A stretch of 41,514 bases of DNA, taken from NCBI GenBank assembly GCA_944326305.1, contig CALVDL010000026.1, positions 1 through 41,514 of the forward strand. The letters run 5' to 3'. Shown piece by piece: positions 18,225 to 26,148 of the stretch. Position numbers and translations under genes: made by a program. Below the pieces are notes generated by a model that saw nothing but the letters and a program-made list of their open reading frames with translations, was not told the origin of the DNA and searched no databases. Within the stretch, counting starts at the first letter, position 1, and each line of letters opens with the position of its first letter. The DNA comes from an uncultured Bacteroidales bacterium (GTDB lineage: Bacteria > Bacteroidota > Bacteroidia > Bacteroidales > UBA932).

Positions 18225-19484
18225 CTAACGCCTTTTCGCTGCCACGTCCGCGCCGTATTTCCGGACGTCATCTATATAACCGTATCCTGCAGGGACTCCC
18301 TTTTTCAGGCAGTACATGTCCCATACTGCACCCCACGGCATGTTCTTGAGCTCCTCCTGGAGTGCAAGCCTCTCGAATCCGCGTCCCTCGGCTTCGTACT
18401 GCTCCAGCAGGGCGGAAGGCTCCAGCATAGCCACGAGGAATGCTTTCAGGGTCGCGCGGCTGCCGACAACATAGGCGCCGGTACGGTTGATGGTGGCATC
18501 GAAGTAGTCGAGGCCGATATGCACCCTGTCAAGGGCCTTGCACCTTATCACCTCCCTCGCCAGGTCCATGATATCATCATTGAGAATCACGACATGGTCG
18601 CTGTCCCAGCGGACAGGGCGGCTGACGTGCAGCATTATTTCAGGAGTGAAAAGCAGGAGGGAAGAAATCTTGTCGGCAATGCTTTCCGTAAGGTGGAAAT
18701 GGCCGGTGTCAAGTGTAACTATCTTCCTGTTCTTCACACCGTAGCCCAGATAGAAATCATAGGAGCCTACAGTATAGTTCTCGAGCCCTATCCCGAAGAG
18801 CTTTGCCTCGATGCAGTCTTTCATGTCAGGATATTCCTCCGCGAAGATCTCGTCCAATGACTTTTCAAGTATCTGTCTGTATTTGAGTCTGTTTGCCGGG
18901 ACTTCCTTGCTGCCGTCATGTATCCAGATGTTCAGCATGCACGGGTCCTTCTGGAATTTTCCCATCTCGTCGCTGATCCAGCGGCATCTCCTGGTATGCT
19001 CGATCCAGAACTTCCGGATACCCTCATCCGGGCTGGCGAGGGAAAGGTCACCGCTCTTCGGGTGGGAGAAAGATGTGCTGTTGAAGTCCAGCTTGAGGCC
19101 GTGCTCCGCCGCCCATTCCATCCAGCTGCGGAAGTGGGCCGGCTCGATCTCGTCCCTGTCGACAGGCCTGCCGCCGAAATCCCCGTATATCGCATGGAGG
19201 CTGAGGCGGTGGCTGCCAGGGATGAACGAGAGAGCCTCCAGGACATCAGCCCGGAGTTCGTCAATGTCCCTTGCCCGGCCAGGATAGTTTCCGGTGACCT
19301 GGATGCCTCCGGTCAGGGAGCCGCCACGGTTTTCAAAGCCGGTGACATCATCCGCCTGCCAGCAGTGCAGGGAAAGGGAAATCCTGTCCATGTCGGCGAG
19401 CACCTTTCCGGTGTCGACACCTAATGCGGCGTATTTTTCAGAGGCGGCCGCGTACGCCTTCTCGATTGCATTTTCTGTAGACAT
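18225..19484 (-). CDS. rhaA: L-rhamnose isomerase
   Basis: 419 aa, the same length as the E. coli enzyme. It converts L-rhamnose to L-rhamnulose. The start at 19484 (MSTENAIEKAYAAASEKYAA) is chosen over the longer frame from 19520 by family length. Motifs: SLHCWQADDVTGFENRGGSL near residue 42, DTGHFHLTESIADKISSLLL near 255 and HVSRPVRWDSDHVVILNDDI near 280, which carry the metal-binding His and Asp residues of the TIM barrel. Second gene of the operon, 91 bp after rhaB. Called rhaI in some Bacteroides literature. Confidence 0.97.
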   Translation of the reverse strand: MSTENAIEKAYAAASEKYAALGVDTGKVLADMDRISLSLHCWQADDVTGFENRGGSLTGGIQVTGNYPGRARDIDELRADVLEALSFIPGSHRLSLHAIYGDFGGRPVDRDEIEPAHFRSWMEWAAEHGLKLDFNSTSFSHPKSGDLSLASPDEGIRKFWIEHTRRCRWISDEMGKFQKDPCMLNIWIHDGSKEVPANRLKYRQILEKSLDEIFAEEYPDMKDCIEAKLFGIGLENYTVGSYDFYLGYGVKNRKIVTLDTGHFHLTESIADKISSLLLFTPEIMLHVSRPVRWDSDHVVILNDDIMDLAREVIRCKALDRVHIGLDYFDATINRTGAYVVGSRATLKAFLVAMLEPSALLEQYEAEGRGFERLALQEELKNMPWGAVWDMYCLKKGVPAGYGYIDDVRKYGADVAAKRR

Positions 19485-19575
19485 ATCAGTGGTATTAGTT
19501 GGTGCCGGGCTGATAAGCAACGTCAGTCCGACGAAATTATGTTTAATTATATTACCTTAACAATCACCATTTTAT

Positions 19576-20997
19576 CTATTCAGGCATGTAGATTTCCGGA
19601 GGGAAGGCCCCTGCGATGAGCCGGCGGTATTCCCACCTGTCCTTCACCAGGCCGGCCGCCCTGGCCTGGACCATGCAGTTGCCTATGGCCGTGGCCTCCG
19701 ACGGGCCGGCATATACCGGAATCCCGGCCGCCTGTGCGGTCCACCTGTTCAGCAGGGCGTTCCTGGAACCGCCTCCAATGATATGAAGCCTTTCTATCGG
19801 GAACGGAGACATCCCCTTCAGCGTCTCCAGCACATCCCTGTACTTCCCGGCGAGGCTCCTGAAGATGCAGCCGGTGAACTCAGCGTCGGTCTTTGGGGCA
19901 GGCCCTCCGGCCTGTTCACAGAGGAGGGCTATGGCCTGCGTCATGCTCTGCGGATTGGAGAGAGTACTGTCATCCGGGTCAACGGCCGGGCACTCCGAAC
20001 GGTCTTTCTCCGCCATGGCCACGATCTCGCCGTAGGAATATTTCCTGCCCTGCGCGGCCCATTCGTCCATGCACTTCTCCAGGAGCCACATCCCGGTTAT
20101 GTTGCGCAGGAAGCGGATGCTGCCTTCCACGCCCCCTTCATTCGTGAAATTGTTCATTGAGGCGGCAGAGGTCAGGACCGGGGCTTCCGTCTCTATTCCC
20201 ATAAGGCTCCATGTTCCGCTGCTCAGGTATGCGAAATTGCAGTCCTCCGCAGGTACGGCCGCCACTGCCGACGCGGTATCATGGCCGGCCACAGATATGA
20301 CAGGTATCCGTCCTATGCCTGTAGACGCCGCGATCCTTTCATCAAGGACCCCCGCCACGGTGCCAGGCCCGACGACCTTCCCGAACAGCGTCCTCCCTAT
20401 CCCCGCGGCATCCAGGATCTCCGGGCTGAAGTCCTTCGTTACAGGGTCGAGCAGCTGGGATGTGGAGGCAATCGTATATTCACAAACCTGCCGGCCCGTC
20501 AGCATATAGACGAGCAGGTCCGGCACGAAAAGGATTGAAGATGCATATTCGAGAGGGGAATATCCGGACCTTTTCATCGCATACAGCTGGTAAAGGGAAT
20601 TGAAGTCCATTATCTGTATGCCCGTGCGCCGGTAGACATCCTCCCTCGGCATTACTTTAAAGAATTCCTCCGGCACTCCGGAGGTAAAAGTGTCCCTGTA
20701 GGATCTCGGAAGCCCGAGAATCACCCCGTCCCCGGCCACGAAACCGAAGTCAACGCCCCATGTGTCTATACCCATGGAGCATGGCCTTATGCCCTCCGAA
20801 GCACAGACGGAGAGGGCCTTCTCTATTTCCATGAAGATACCGTATATATCCCAGAAAAGCTTTCCGCCCACAGAAAGCATCCGGTTCGGGAAACGGTGAA
20901 TTTCCTTCATGCAAAGACTGTTTCCGGATACGGTAAGGGCAACGGCCCTGCCGCTGGTCGCACCGATGTCAAATGCGAGAAAAGTATGGTCAGCCAT
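19576..20997 (-). CDS. rhaB: Rhamnulokinase
   Basis: 473 aa FGGY-family sugar kinase that phosphorylates L-rhamnulose to L-rhamnulose 1-phosphate. N-terminal ATPase phosphate motif TFLAFDIGATSGRAVAL, sugar-site region GIDTWGVDFGFV near 75, and the C-terminal nucleotide motif IIGGGSRNALLNRWTAQAAG near 400 followed by the conserved GPSEATAIGN. First gene of the nine-gene operon and divergent from rhaR. Its promoter has a good -7 box but no good -33 box, which fits activator dependence. Confidence 0.96.
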   Translation of the reverse strand: MADHTFLAFDIGATSGRAVALTVSGNSLCMKEIHRFPNRMLSVGGKLFWDIYGIFMEIEKALSVCASEGIRPCSMGIDTWGVDFGFVAGDGVILGLPRSYRDTFTSGVPEEFFKVMPREDVYRRTGIQIMDFNSLYQLYAMKRSGYSPLEYASSILFVPDLLVYMLTGRQVCEYTIASTSQLLDPVTKDFSPEILDAAGIGRTLFGKVVGPGTVAGVLDERIAASTGIGRIPVISVAGHDTASAVAAVPAEDCNFAYLSSGTWSLMGIETEAPVLTSAASMNNFTNEGGVEGSIRFLRNITGMWLLEKCMDEWAAQGRKYSYGEIVAMAEKDRSECPAVDPDDSTLSNPQSMTQAIALLCEQAGGPAPKTDAEFTGCIFRSLAGKYRDVLETLKGMSPFPIERLHIIGGGSRNALLNRWTAQAAGIPVYAGPSEATAIGNCMVQARAAGLVKDRWEYRRLIAGAFPPEIYMPE

Positions 20998-21030
20998 AGT
21001 GTTATTGTGGTATTATTTCTTATTTTTGTA

Positions 21031-21038
21031 CAAATATA
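21031..21038 (-). promoter_or_regulatory. Candidate rhaB operon promoter -7 box
   Basis: TATATTTG on the minus strand fits TAnnTTTG. The expected -33 position (about 21058-21061) has no TTTG. The predicted transcript would carry a leader of about 30 nt before the rhaB ATG at 20997. Confidence 0.6.
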
Positions 21039-21069
21039 CCCTCGTGCTGGATATTTCGAGTTGGCATTT

Positions 21070-21096
21070 TGACATTATATTTACACAATCTGACAT
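21070..21096. promoter_or_regulatory. Candidate RhaR operator: two TGACAT repeats, 21-bp period
   Basis: TGACAT at 21070-21075 and at 21091-21096, exactly 21 bp apart in direct orientation, a spacing typical of AraC-family half-sites. The first lies just upstream of the rhaB -33 region; the second overlaps the rhaR start codon, which would allow autoregulation. Only six bases are shared, so this is tentative. Confidence 0.4.
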
Positions 21097-22003
21097 GAAC
21101 ATCACCCCTGACAGAAGCAATGTGCTGTGCTACCCCGGGAGCGGTTACGGAGACGAGAAATGGGGCATGGCCGTAACCACGGCGGGACGGCAGTGCATCC
21201 CGCCCGGAGCCGGCTACCCCCTGTCATCACACCCGTCCGGATACCTGTTCTCGGCAAAACGGGGCAGAAGGCTCGACGAATACCAGATAGTCTATATAGT
21301 GGAAGGCAAAGGATATTTCGCGTCCGAATCCTGCCCCGGCCTGCCTGTGGATGCCGGCAGCGCCCTCATGCTCTTCCCCGGGGAGTGGCACACCTACTGC
21401 CCGGACCCGGAAACCGGATGGACAGAATACTGGGCCGGGTTCAGGGGAGAAAGCGTAGACGCCATGGTAAGGAACAGGTTCTTCACAAAGGAGAACCCCG
21501 TACACAATGTAGGCATAAGCACCGGGCTGATAAGCCTCTACGAGGAGATCATCTCCGTCATAAGCCTCGAAAAGGCCGGCTGCATGCAGCTTGTGGCCGG
21601 AATCATCAGCCACATCCTCGGCTCGATATACTACAAGGACCGCAACCACTCCTACAAAGGTACCGCCATCCTCGACAAGATAAACGAGGCGAAACAGCTC
21701 ATGAAGGACATACAATGCCAGCTGGAGACAGAACAGATAGCAGTGTCAGTCGGGCTGGGCTATTCGAAATTCCGCAAGGTGTTCAAGGAATATACCGGCA
21801 CCTCCCCCGCCCAGTACAGGCTGCAGCAGAAGCTGATAAAGGCTAAAGAGCTGCTTACCGCCTCGGACATGAACATATCGGAAATAGCCTATTTCCTGAA
21901 ATTCGACAGCCCGGGCCATTTCTCCATATTCTTCAAGAACAAGGAGGGCATCACGCCGAGCGAATTCAGGGGAAAGAGCAGGTGGCTATACCGTGGGGAA
22001 TAG
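21095..22003 (+). CDS. rhaR: AraC-family regulator of rhamnose genes
   Basis: 302 aa. The ATG at 21095 is used because the longer frame from 20909 runs antisense into rhaB. The N-terminal half is a cupin-like sensing domain (DEYQIVYIVEGKGYFASESC near 65, then DAGSALMLFPGEWHTYCPDP near 90). The C-terminal half has the two AraC helix-turn-helix motifs: EQIAVSVGLGYSKFRKVFKE and NISEIAYFLKFDSPGHFSIF followed by FKNKEGITPSEFR. Divergent from rhaB with a 97-bp shared control region. In Bacteroides an AraC-type RhaR activates the rhamnose genes; that role here is inferred from family and position. Confidence 0.88.
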   Translation: MNITPDRSNVLCYPGSGYGDEKWGMAVTTAGRQCIPPGAGYPLSSHPSGYLFSAKRGRRLDEYQIVYIVEGKGYFASESCPGLPVDAGSALMLFPGEWHTYCPDPETGWTEYWAGFRGESVDAMVRNRFFTKENPVHNVGISTGLISLYEEIISVISLEKAGCMQLVAGIISHILGSIYYKDRNHSYKGTAILDKINEAKQLMKDIQCQLETEQIAVSVGLGYSKFRKVFKEYTGTSPAQYRLQQKLIKAKELLTASDMNISEIAYFLKFDSPGHFSIFFKNKEGITPSEFRGKSRWLYRGE

Positions 22004-22014
22004 GCACTGCCTAT
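22000..22014. terminator. Small hairpin at the convergent ends of rhaR and the TonB receptor gene
   Basis: ATAGGC (22000-22005), ACT loop, GCCTAT (22009-22014). The stop codon of rhaR (22001-22003) and that of the receptor gene (22011-22013, minus) lie in opposite arms. There is no T run, so terminator strength is doubtful. Confidence 0.4.
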
Positions 22015-24419
22015 ATCTCGACGGAAATCCCCGCCATGAACCTTGCAGGCTTCCCTGTCTGGAAAAATGCATTGCCCACAGACTTGAAATAGAAGACATT
22101 GAAATCGGTCCCCGTAAGGTTGTCCCCTCTGAAGAAAAGGTCGAACCATTTGAATGACAGCTGGATGTCGGCTCCGATCTGAAGATAGAACGGCTGGGAC
22201 AGGGTATTGGCTTCGTTCCACCAGATGCGCCCGATGCCGGAAAGGTCGGCTGAAAGTGTCAGGCTGCGTACAATGTCAGAAGGGAAGGTGAAAGCATATC
22301 CCGCCCTGATGTTCATTGTATTGGACGGGGAATACGGGATATGGTTCCCGCTGCAGTCGGACTGCCCGTCATTGTATCTGATGAACCTTGCGTCCGTATA
22401 GCCATAGGATGCGGAAGCCGAGAACGACCTGAGCTTATACGAGACCTGGGCCTCGGCCCCGAAACTCCTTGAACGTCCGGCATTGGCCATCATCCTTCCT
22501 GTAGAGCTTCCGTCCGGGAAGATAGTTATCTGCTGGTTGCGGCAGTCGATATAGAATACTGACACGGACCCGGCCAATGTATGACGCTCCCCCGGCAGGG
22601 TCAGGTTGAAGTTCCCCCCGAGCTCATAGTTGTAGCTGTGCTCCGGAAGATAGGACGTATCGTCAGCATCAGCGGAACCGCTGTCCTGACCCTGCATCCC
22701 TGAGGAGGAATCCCTTTCCGGGCCTCCGGCGGAGGACATTCCGGGCCGGCCCCCTCCACCGGAGGACATGCTGCCCATTGCATCAGACATCAGGTCGCCG
22801 ATCATCATGTTCTGCAGGATGTCGGAGAAGATCTGTGTATTGAAGCCCCCGGCCTTGTAGCCTTTTGAGAACGTGGCGAACAGCCGGAGCCCGCCATTGC
22901 CCCCGAAGTCACCGAAATCGTACAGGGCTGAAAGTTTCGGGATGAACTCCAGATAGCTGTTGGTGGTCCGTCCGTCGAACACGGTGTTCACCTCGCGGTA
23001 GTCCGGAATCACCGGCACGAACCTGTAATGTACCGTGGCCCTGCTGTCGTACAGCATGGAATTCCCCTCATAATCGAGCCTCAGGCCGGCGGTGAAAGTC
23101 CATTTCCCGGCTGTAAAATACGACTCGTGGTATATCGCCGCCCCGTAGGTCTGGAGCTTGAAATCGCTCTCTATCGGGAACTCCGATTCCTGGAAAGAAA
23201 GCATCTGCCTGACGAACGAGGGGATGGCATCGTTCCCGAGGATGAGATTGTCTATACCGTCCTGCTTCATGGTCACCGGGGCCGACATGGAATTGTGCCT
23301 GTAGAAACCGTACACCCCGGTCTGCCAGTTCCACCAGGAAGTCCGCCAGGAGGCCAGCGGCTTCAGGATAATCTCCTGGGTCACCGCATGTTCCGTCTGG
23401 GATTGGGTAAGGGTGAACATCGACGCCGGAGTGAAGTCCTGGTCAAGGTCCATCCTGTCCCGGAGGAACTGCCAGCTGGTCACGGAGCTCAATGTGAAGC
23501 TGCCGGATACGTATTTCATCTTCACCGCCTCGGAAATGTTGAGCCTGCGGTAGGCGCTCCGGTCATTGTAGGCCACTGGGGCCAGCGTCCCGGACGTCCC
23601 GTCATACAGCCTGTAGGCATATCCTCCCTGGTCAAGGGCGGATGCCCAGAGGACGTTTTCAATACTGAACCCTGATGCAAAGTCCCTTCCGGCCCTGAAT
23701 CTCAAAGAAAAGGCGTCATAGGGGTCGCATTTCTCCCCGGTATATTCATTGGTGTAGAACCCGTCCGAACGCCTGTAGTTCAAGGCCGCACCGAGACCGG
23801 CACCCCGTTCTGTCATGTGGTAATAAGAGGTCCGCGCGGACACAGTGTTTGCAGAACCGTATTCAACGCCGGCACGTATCCCCTGGTATGCCATAGGGGA
23901 AAGTGTCGTGAGGGAAAGCACCCCGCACATGGAGTTCCTGCCGTATATAGTCCCCTGGGGCCCGCGCATGAAATCCGCCCTGCGCACATCGAAAAGCTCA
24001 AGGTCATAGCTGTTCTTGTTCATCACGGGGACATCATCTATGTAAAGGCCGATCACCGGATTGTCTATCCTGGAGCCGAAACCTCGCAGGTATATGGTCG
24101 AAGTCATCGCCGACCCGTAATCAGGAATCAGAAGATTCGGGATGATTGAAGACAGGTCTTTAGGATTTTTCAATCCTCTGTCCTCCATATCCTTAAGAAA
24201 GACCACCGACACCGGGGAGGCAAGCCTTTCAAGGGACTGCATCTGTTTGAAAGGGGTCACCAGTACGGACTCGGACAATGTATCCAGGACTACAGTCTCC
24301 TGTGTTCCGATATATTCTTTCTCTGTTTTTTCGGCCTGCACAGGCCCGTCTGCCGGCATGGCAAACACAGCCAGCAACATAGGTAATAGCATATCTTTCC
24401 GGATTCCGCCGCCCCGCAT
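22011..24419 (-). CDS. TonB-dependent outer membrane receptor
   Basis: 802 aa with an N-terminal signal (to about residue 29). The plug domain covers about 60-175 with SPVSVVFLKDMEDRGLKNPK, STIYLRGFGSRIDNPVIGLY and RGPQGTIYGRNSMCGVLSL, all typical. The beta-barrel follows with FATFSKGYKAGGFNTQIF near 520. The chain ends in ...AGISVEI. There is no N-terminal carboxypeptidase-like domain and no SusD partner, so it resembles siderophore- or small-ligand-type receptors rather than SusC. Residues about 536-590 form an unusual Gly/Ser/Met-rich insert between conserved barrel segments. An AraC-type regulator lies immediately upstream on the same strand. Ligand unknown. Confidence 0.93.
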   Translation of the reverse strand: MRGGGIRKDMLLPMLLAVFAMPADGPVQAEKTEKEYIGTQETVVLDTLSESVLVTPFKQMQSLERLASPVSVVFLKDMEDRGLKNPKDLSSIIPNLLIPDYGSAMTSTIYLRGFGSRIDNPVIGLYIDDVPVMNKNSYDLELFDVRRADFMRGPQGTIYGRNSMCGVLSLTTLSPMAYQGIRAGVEYGSANTVSARTSYYHMTERGAGLGAALNYRRSDGFYTNEYTGEKCDPYDAFSLRFRAGRDFASGFSIENVLWASALDQGGYAYRLYDGTSGTLAPVAYNDRSAYRRLNISEAVKMKYVSGSFTLSSVTSWQFLRDRMDLDQDFTPASMFTLTQSQTEHAVTQEIILKPLASWRTSWWNWQTGVYGFYRHNSMSAPVTMKQDGIDNLILGNDAIPSFVRQMLSFQESEFPIESDFKLQTYGAAIYHESYFTAGKWTFTAGLRLDYEGNSMLYDSRATVHYRFVPVIPDYREVNTVFDGRTTNSYLEFIPKLSALYDFGDFGGNGGLRLFATFSKGYKAGGFNTQIFSDILQNMMIGDLMSDAMGSMSSGGGGRPGMSSAGGPERDSSSGMQGQDSGSADADDTSYLPEHSYNYELGGNFNLTLPGERHTLAGSVSVFYIDCRNQQITIFPDGSSTGRMMANAGRSRSFGAEAQVSYKLRSFSASASYGYTDARFIRYNDGQSDCSGNHIPYSPSNTMNIRAGYAFTFPSDIVRSLTLSADLSGIGRIWWNEANTLSQPFYLQIGADIQLSFKWFDLFFRGDNLTGTDFNVFYFKSVGNAFFQTGKPARFMAGISVEI

Positions 24420-24445
24420 ATAGAGGGACAGCTGTTAAAAGGCTG

Positions 24446-24453
24446 CAAAATTA
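24446..24453 (-). promoter_or_regulatory. Candidate TonB receptor promoter -7 box
   Basis: TAATTTTG on the minus strand fits TAnnTTTG, 27 bp before the ATG at 24419. The -33 position coincides with a TCCTAAAA repeat, which suggests activator control. Confidence 0.6.
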
Positions 24454-24471
24454 CCTTTTCCAGATACAATA

Positions 24472-24500
24472 TTTTAGGAGAAAGGGGTTAGCTTTTAGGA
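24472..24500. promoter_or_regulatory. Candidate AraC-type operator: two TCCTAAAA repeats, 21-bp period
   Basis: On the minus strand TCCTAAAA occurs at 24500-24493 and 24479-24472, identical over eight bases and 21 bp apart. The proximal copy covers the -33 position of the receptor promoter. The upstream gene is an AraC-family regulator, so this is its likely target. Confidence 0.5.
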
Positions 24501-24504
24501 TTTT

Positions 24505-25329
24505 TTATACATGGACTTCCGGCCCCCTGTTTTCCCCCGCCCTGAATTCAGACGGACTCATCCCGGTCATCTTCCTGAAGAAACGGGAGAAATACGACTG
24601 GTCGTCGAACCCGGCCCTCGAGGCTATGTCTATGACAGGCATGTCGCTCTGGCGGAGGAGCAGCTTGGAAAGGGCGAGACGTGAAATCCCTATCCACTCC
24701 CCGGCGCTCCGCCCTGTCTCCCCTTTCACCACACGGTTCAGATGGTTCGGGGACACCCCCAGCTCCCCGGCATATTCGGAAACCCTCATGATGTCTGCCG
24801 AACGGTCGAACACCATGTCAAGGAACCTTGTGCATACGGTATTGCGCGGATGTCCGGGACCGGCCTCGACCAGGGAATCCATCTGGGACAGCAGGAGGTC
24901 GAGAGTGCAGGACAGCAGCCTGCCGGACGGGCGGCCCGCGGACTGCTCGCGGACGAGCTTTTCCGCAAGAGAAACGACAAGCCCCCTTTCATCCTCCGGA
25001 ATATCTATCAGGACAGGGCCGGTCCGGCCGAGGAGGCCCAGATGAGGGGCCTCGAGGATACATGAGGAGAAGGCCCCCATGTATCCGAGGCTGCCATTGT
25101 AGTATTTTATCGAAAACGCAAGCCCCGAGGGGATATACAGGAACTGGCCCTCCCCGACAAGGAAAGGCTCCGCACCCACATCAGTAAGGACCTCCCCTGC
25201 GCGCAGGTACAGGAAGCAGTCCGACTGCGCCACGGTGGAGGGTATCTGCGGGTTGAGCCTGTAACCGGCCGTATCCAGCCGCCTTATGACAAAAGGCTGC
25301 CCGAGCGAGGTATGCGGATTATGCGGCAT
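24505..25329 (-). CDS. AraC-family transcriptional regulator
   Basis: 274 aa. The N-terminal part is a beta-rich sensing region (DCFLYLRAGEVLTDVGAEPF; FLYIPSGLAFSIKYYNGS) and the C-terminal part is a complete AraC DNA-binding domain: RVSEYAGELGVSPNHLNRVV near 180 and PVIDIASRAGFDDQSYFSRF near 230, then FRKMTGMSPSEFR. It lies 85 bp upstream of the TonB receptor gene on the same strand; direct repeats at the receptor promoter suggest it controls that gene. It starts 10 bp after the nuclease gene and may share a transcript with it. Effector unknown. Confidence 0.88.
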   Translation of the reverse strand: MPHNPHTSLGQPFVIRRLDTAGYRLNPQIPSTVAQSDCFLYLRAGEVLTDVGAEPFLVGEGQFLYIPSGLAFSIKYYNGSLGYMGAFSSCILEAPHLGLLGRTGPVLIDIPEDERGLVVSLAEKLVREQSAGRPSGRLLSCTLDLLLSQMDSLVEAGPGHPRNTVCTRFLDMVFDRSADIMRVSEYAGELGVSPNHLNRVVKGETGRSAGEWIGISRLALSKLLLRQSDMPVIDIASRAGFDDQSYFSRFFRKMTGMSPSEFRAGENRGPEVHV

Positions 25330-25339
25330 GGGGGTCCGG

Positions 25340-26116
25340 CTACCTGAATATCCCGTTCAGCAGCTTCGCGAGCCTGTAGCCGGCCTTCTGTATCTGCGAA
25401 TCCGCAAGCGGCCATGCCGCGAGGCGGAACTCGGAGCCGAGCTCGGCTCCAGGGGACGCCCATTCATAGATTACACGGCAGTCAGCGGCGTTCTGGCGCT
25501 CCCAGTCGACAGGGGTCCCGGCGGTAATCTTGGCCACCTGCTTCCTGTCCAGGTTGCCGAGCTGGTGGTTGTACTCTATGTAGCTCCACTTGTGGATACT
25601 TCCTATGAAACCGTCGTCCCACACTGAATGATAGCTTACATTGCTTCCCCCGAACTTGACGGAAAAGCCCTTGACCCCGGGGTACTTCACATGTCCCGGA
25701 CAGTGCATGTCCCCTGTCAGGTGGACAATCATCTTTATCCCCGCCACCACGGTAGAATCATCCAGCTCCTTGTAGTTCCGGAGCTTGTCTACAAGGCGGG
25801 TCAGCTCCAGAAGGGCATCCCCCTTGTATTCGCCTTCCTTGAAGTTCCTGCCCATATAAGGCTCCCCAGCCTCATCCACATAGGCGACATGCCACGAAGT
25901 GGTGAAACCGTACTGAGGCGTAGTCCTCACGTCATCCATCCATGACGAATAATAAACTATGGACCTGCCGTCCAGATAGTCCGATATGATCTTCTTCGCC
26001 TTAGGAGTAAGGTTGCATTCAGCGATATAGGCTATGGCGTCATGCCCGAGGCGGCCCCACGCCGAAAGGTCAAGTGCCATGCACACGGCAATGGCGATAA
26101 CAATGAACTTTTTCAT
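25340..26116 (-). CDS. S1/P1-type zinc nuclease family protein, secreted
   Basis: 258 aa. The signal peptide ends at SA, leaving Trp20 as the first mature residue, as in S1/P1 nucleases where the N-terminal Trp binds zinc. The full set of expected ligands can be placed: Trp20, His25, Asp61, His76, His132, Asp136, His142, His163 and Asp167 (motifs WGRLGHDAIAYIAE, SSWMDDVR, SWHVAY, VHLTGDMHCPGH, YHSVWDD). By family it would cleave single-stranded DNA/RNA and 3'-nucleotides in the periplasm or outside. It lies 32 bp after the acyl-CoA ligase and 10 bp before the AraC gene. Nucleotide scavenging is inferred; a deoxynucleoside kinase is in the same run. Confidence 0.87.
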   Translation of the reverse strand: MKKFIVIAIAVCMALDLSAWGRLGHDAIAYIAECNLTPKAKKIISDYLDGRSIVYYSSWMDDVRTTPQYGFTTSWHVAYVDEAGEPYMGRNFKEGEYKGDALLELTRLVDKLRNYKELDDSTVVAGIKMIVHLTGDMHCPGHVKYPGVKGFSVKFGGSNVSYHSVWDDGFIGSIHKWSYIEYNHQLGNLDRKQVAKITAGTPVDWERQNAADCRVIYEWASPGAELGSEFRLAAWPLADSQIQKAGYRLAKLLNGIFR

Positions 26117-26148
26117 ATGAATTCCTGTTTAAACTGTTTTTCCGGAAA

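Noticed and set aside
20909..21094. N-terminal extension of rhaR by 62 codons
   Set aside because: It overlaps rhaB on the other strand, contains the control region, and is not part of the AraC cupin fold.
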